Assembly (NCBI GenBank): GCA_003133485.1 | Contig: PKXR01000104.1 | Span: 11,472 to 18,377, forward strand | Reading direction: 5' to 3' | DNA from: Candidatus Dormiibacterota bacterium | GTDB lineage: Bacteria; Chloroflexota; Dormibacteria; UBA8260; Bog-877 | DNA length: 6,906 nucleotides | In this document: piece after piece, positions 4,639 through 6,906 of the stretch | Numbering within the stretch: the first letter of the stretch is position 1 | Layout of the letters: every line of letters begins with the position of its first letter | Position numbers and translations under genes: made by a program | The notes under the pieces: generated by a model | Databases searched by the model: none | What the model was told of the DNA's origin: nothing | What the model saw: the letters and a program-made list of their open reading frames with translations, nothing else

Positions 4639-6101
4639 GGAGCGCCCGCCCAGAGCTTGGCCATCCACCGCTCCACCTCGTCGGGGGCGGAGGGGATCCC
4701 AGCACTGAGGACCCGGTAGCCGTCTTCGGTAACCGCAAGGTCGTCCTCGATCCTAACTCCGATCCCCCTGAGTTCCTCCGGAACGGTCAGGTCATTGGCC
4801 TGAAAGTAGAGACCGGGCTCAACGGTGAGGACCATCCCCACCGCCAGGGCGCCGAGGCGGTATCTCTCATGCCGGGCGGTAGCGCAGTCGTGCACGTCCA
4901 GTCCCAGCATGTGGCTGACTCCGTGCAGCGTGTAACGCTGGTGCAGCTGGCTCTGCTGTTGCAATGACTCCTCGGCGCTCACCGGCAGCAATCCCATCCG
5001 CTCCAGCCCCTCGGCGAGAACTCGCATCGCCGCCCGATTGGGGGCGAGGAAGTCGTTCCCGGGCCTGACCTCCGCGAATCCCGCCCGCTGGGCCTCATAC
5101 ACCAGTTGGTAGATCTGCCGCTGGACTGCGCTGAAGTGGCCGTTGATCGGCATGGTCCTGGTCACGTCGGCGGTGTAGTAGCGGTTGGTCTCAACCCCGG
5201 CGTCCAGGAGCAGGAGCTCGCCCGGGCGTAGCTCGCCGGTGTTTTGGGACCAGTGGAGGATGGTGGCGTGACTGCCGGCGGCGGCAATCGTCGGGTAGCC
5301 GGTGTTGTTCCCCTTCGACCTGGCGCGAGCGAAGAAGGCGACTTCCACGTCGCGCTCTGTCCGAGCCATCGGCAAAGCTCGTACCACGTCCTCGAAGCCC
5401 TGCCGGGTGAGGTCGCACGCCTCCTCGATCAGCCCGATCTCCAGGGGGTCCTTGACAAGTCGCATCTCGGAGAGGAGGCGCACCAGCCGGTCGTCAGGCC
5501 CGGTCAGGTCAGAAGCCAGCTGGTCCACCCTGGGGTCGACCCCGCGCAGCACCACTCCGCGGTCGTAGGTGGAGACCACCTCGCCCAGTTCGAGGTTCGG
5601 CCGAGCCGCGATCCCGAGGTGACTTTCGGTGCCGCTCAGGCCACGCCCCGGACCGACCCAGAACGTCCCCTTGACCCGATCGGTGAAGAACTTGCTCTCG
5701 GTAAAGTCCGCCGCGGGCTCGGTGAATACGCCCGCCCGGTGGCCCCCTCCTTCCAGCGGTTCCATCACCAGCACTTCGTCGGGCTCGCCCTCGCCGACCA
5801 GGTAAAGAAATTCGGTCGAGGCCCGGAAGGGGTAGGTGGTGTCGTTGGAACGGACCTTCTCAATCCCGGCCGGGACCACTATCAGAATCCCGGAGAAGCT
5901 CTGGGAGAGCTCCTCCCGGCGTGACTGGTAGCTGTCCGCCCCGATGATCAAAGGAGTGGGCACGGCGCGGGGCGCGTCCCACCCGATAGTCATGAAGTCC
6001 AGTAGAGCCTGGGGCCGAGGCTGATCGTGGGAGGCCTGGGAGCGGCTTTGGGCATCTCGCGCGCCAGGAGCTCCTTCGGGTTTCTGCTCCTCACCAATCA
6101 C
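4632..6101 (-). CDS. pepP: Xaa-Pro aminopeptidase (aminopeptidase P, M24B)
   Basis: Dinuclear-metal (usually Mn) exopeptidase that removes the N-terminal residue from peptides with Pro in second position; cytoplasmic, 489 aa. After a Gln/Pro-rich N-terminal tail (1-36), the AMP_N domain (about 45-185) includes RSNDTTYPFRASTEFLYL (84-101). The pita-bread catalytic domain (about 215-465) carries all five metal ligands: Asp300 (LLLDAGVE), Asp312 (ADVTRT), His397 (HGVSHMLGLDVHD), Glu428 (TVEPG) and Glu452 (VRIEDD). The accessory His283 (ILHWSQN), His393, His404 and Arg450 are also present, so the enzyme should be active. The start is GTG at 6101, exactly six bases after a TAAGAT box, consistent with a leaderless mRNA. 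ATG at 5993 (Met37) would remove only the tail. The gene is divergent from glgP and convergent with DUF2017. Confidence 0.94.
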   Translation of the reverse strand: MIGEEQKPEGAPGARDAQSRSQASHDQPRPQALLDFMTIGWDAPRAVPTPLIIGADSYQSRREELSQSFSGILIVVPAGIEKVRSNDTTYPFRASTEFLYLVGEGEPDEVLVMEPLEGGGHRAGVFTEPAADFTESKFFTDRVKGTFWVGPGRGLSGTESHLGIAARPNLELGEVVSTYDRGVVLRGVDPRVDQLASDLTGPDDRLVRLLSEMRLVKDPLEIGLIEEACDLTRQGFEDVVRALPMARTERDVEVAFFARARSKGNNTGYPTIAAAGSHATILHWSQNTGELRPGELLLLDAGVETNRYYTADVTRTMPINGHFSAVQRQIYQLVYEAQRAGFAEVRPGNDFLAPNRAAMRVLAEGLERMGLLPVSAEESLQQQSQLHQRYTLHGVSHMLGLDVHDCATARHERYRLGALAVGMVLTVEPGLYFQANDLTVPEELRGIGVRIEDDLAVTEDGYRVLSAGIPSAPDEVERWMAKLWAGAPS

Positions 6102-6107
6102 CGCTGG

Positions 6108-6113
6108 ATCTTA
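6108..6113 (-). promoter_or_regulatory. Candidate leaderless -10 box of pepP
   Basis: On the minus strand TAAGAT ends six bases (CCAGCG) before the GTG at 6101. This TAnnnT-N6-start layout is typical of leaderless genes. There is no Shine-Dalgarno in the spacer and no evident -35 hexamer. Confidence 0.5.
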
Positions 6114-6130
6114 GCGAACCACTCATCCGG

Positions 6131-6159
6131 CGCCCGGCTGGCAGACGAACGGCTGGGCG
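6131..6159. promoter_or_regulatory. Dyad with internal direct repeat between divergent pepP and glgP promoters
   Basis: CGCCCGGCTG (6131-6140) can pair with CGGCTGGGCG (6150-6159): ten pairs with two G-T wobbles and a 9-nt loop. The same segment holds a direct repeat CGGCTGG at 6135-6141 and 6150-6156, a 15-bp period. It sits roughly midway between the opposing -10 boxes at 6108-6113 and 6179-6184, a natural place for a shared regulator. The stem-loop reading and the direct-repeat reading overlap, so one may be a by-product of the other. Confidence 0.35.
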
Positions 6160-6178
6160 GGTGGTGCTGGATTGCCGC

Positions 6179-6184
6179 TACCTT
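6179..6184 (+). promoter_or_regulatory. Candidate leaderless -10 box of glgP
   Basis: TACCTT (TAnnnT) ends six bases (GTCAGT) before the GTG at 6191, the leaderless layout. No Shine-Dalgarno precedes either this GTG or the ATG at 6260. It supports 6191 as the start of the phosphorylase. Confidence 0.5.
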
Positions 6185-6190
6185 GTCAGT

Positions 6191-6906
6191 GTGCGTGCCG
6201 TCGAGCGGTTCAGCGTTGAGCAGTCGTCCGCCCCGGCCGGACCCCTGGCCCCGGGCTCGATGCCACGGGTTGCCTATTTCTCACCGGAGTTCGGGGTTAG
6301 CGAGCAGATCCCTCAGTACTCGGGAGGCCTAGGGGTGCTGGCGGGGGACTACCTGAGGGTCTGCGCCGATGAAGGTTGGCCGCTGGTTGGGGTCGGACTC
6401 TTCTACCACCAGGGCTACTTCCACCAACGGCTGGATCAGTCTGGATGGCAGCACGAGGACTACCAGGATCAGGACCCGAAGGAGCTGGGACTGATAGCGG
6501 TCAATGACGGCGTCATCGAATTGGATCTGGGCGAGAAGGTGCTGCGAGCCCGCGTTTGGCGGCAGCAGGTGGGCAAGGTACCGCTATATCTGCTTGATAC
6601 CACCGAGGTTGGCAATCCCGAAGAGCTAGCCCGGGTCACCGATCGGCTCTACGGTGGAGACACCGAGCACCGGCTCCTCCAGGAGATCCTGCTAGGCATG
6701 GGGGGAGTCAAGGCCCTGGAGCTTGCGGGCGACCTCCCGCTGCTGTTCCATAGCAACGAGGGACACGCCGGGTTCCTGGTGCTAGAGCGGATCCGCAGGC
6801 TGGTGGAGGAGGAGAGCCTGCAGTTTGAAGAGGCAGTCGAGGCGGCGCGAGCGGCGACCATCTTCACCACCCACACTCCTGTGCCGGCGGGGATCGACCG
6901 GTTCCC
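6191..6906 (+). CDS. glgP: Alpha-glucan phosphorylase (TIGR02094-type), 3'-truncated by window end, lacking DUF3417
   Basis: PLP-dependent GT35 enzyme that releases glucose-1-phosphate from glycogen or maltodextrin; cytoplasmic. From the GTG at 6191 about 238 residues are visible. A short leader beginning VRAVERFSVE is followed by the catalytic core: PRVAYFSPEFGVSEQIP, YSGGLGVLAGDYL, GWQHEDY, DRLYGGDTEHRLLQEI, HSNEGHAGFLVLERI and TTHTPVPAGIDRF, all typical of the family. The PLP lysine lies beyond the window. Full-length actinobacterial relatives begin with a helical DUF3417 domain of roughly 100 residues before the AYFS motif. Here only about 23 residues separate the GTG from the ATG at 6260 (MPRVAYFS), so this is a compact form. 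The leader resembles the very first residues of mycobacterial GlgP (MKALRRFTV, from memory), which, with the TACCTT box, favours 6191 over 6260. Confidence 0.88.
   Translation, partial: MRAVERFSVEQSSAPAGPLAPGSMPRVAYFSPEFGVSEQIPQYSGGLGVLAGDYLRVCADEGWPLVGVGLFYHQGYFHQRLDQSGWQHEDYQDQDPKELGLIAVNDGVIELDLGEKVLRARVWRQQVGKVPLYLLDTTEVGNPEELARVTDRLYGGDTEHRLLQEILLGMGGVKALELAGDLPLLFHSNEGHAGFLVLERIRRLVEEESLQFEEAVEAARAATIFTTHTPVPAGIDRF

Noticed and set aside
3851..4738. A 295-codon minus-strand open frame antisense to clpS and DUF2017
   Set aside because: Low-complexity Ser/Arg/Trp translation, opposite two well-recognised genes and running into the pepP 3' end; a codon-bias shadow.
5244..5924. A 226-codon plus-strand open frame inside pepP
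   Set aside because: It lies wholly antisense to an intact M24B peptidase with all metal ligands, and its translation shows no family pattern.
1..6906. CRISPR arrays, tRNA/rRNA genes, transposases, integrases, toxin-antitoxin or phage-defence genes
   Set aside because: No spaced direct-repeat array, no recognisable tRNA arms, and every substantial coding frame is accounted for by metabolic, transport or proteolysis genes.

Overview
The DNA is G+C-rich and bacterial. Genes are closely packed on both strands, start codons are often GTG or TTG, and Shine-Dalgarno sequences are scarce. clpS followed at once by a DUF2017 gene is an arrangement best known from Actinomycetota. The sulfocyanin-like lipoprotein with a Pro/Thr/Ser linker would also suit an uncultured soil lineage such as Dormibacterota or Chloroflexota. 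The phylum cannot be settled from this window; I infer an actinobacterial or Dormibacterota-like organism.

Layout: (1) 1-707 (+), the C-terminal part of a CDF-family metal-cation exporter, cut by the window edge. (2) 708-1100, a convergent intergenic stretch of about 390 bp with no convincing gene but with several inverted repeats, including a 47-nt hairpin at 753-799. (3) 3774 down to 1101 (-), a probable three-gene operon: a sulfocyanin-like blue-copper lipoprotein, a zinc-independent MDR/quinone-oxidoreductase-type enzyme, and an AIM24-family protein whose 5' end is hard to define. (4) 3860-4613 (+), clpS and a DUF2017 gene separated by one base; this pair is divergent from the copper-protein operon. 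(5) 6101 down to 4632 (-), a complete Xaa-Pro aminopeptidase (M24B), convergent with DUF2017. (6) 6191-6906 (+), the start of an alpha-glucan phosphorylase that lacks the usual N-terminal DUF3417 domain; it is divergent from the peptidase and cut by the window end.

Functionally the window mixes housekeeping proteolysis (ClpS feeding N-degron substrates to ClpAP/ClpCP, PepP trimming X-Pro peptides), storage-glucan breakdown, metal export and an exported copper electron carrier. No mobile element, CRISPR array, tRNA or rRNA was seen.

The most interesting signal concerns regulation. All four genes that must start their own transcription (copper lipoprotein, clpS, pepP, glgP) have a TAnnnT hexamer ending 6-8 nt before a start codon and no good Shine-Dalgarno, as expected for leaderless mRNAs. 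The genes inside operons lack this signal. Both divergent promoter regions also carry a dyad between the two -10 boxes. I found no clear evidence of a wholly new multi-gene system. The copper lipoprotein's architecture and its operon partners are the best candidates for undescribed biology.
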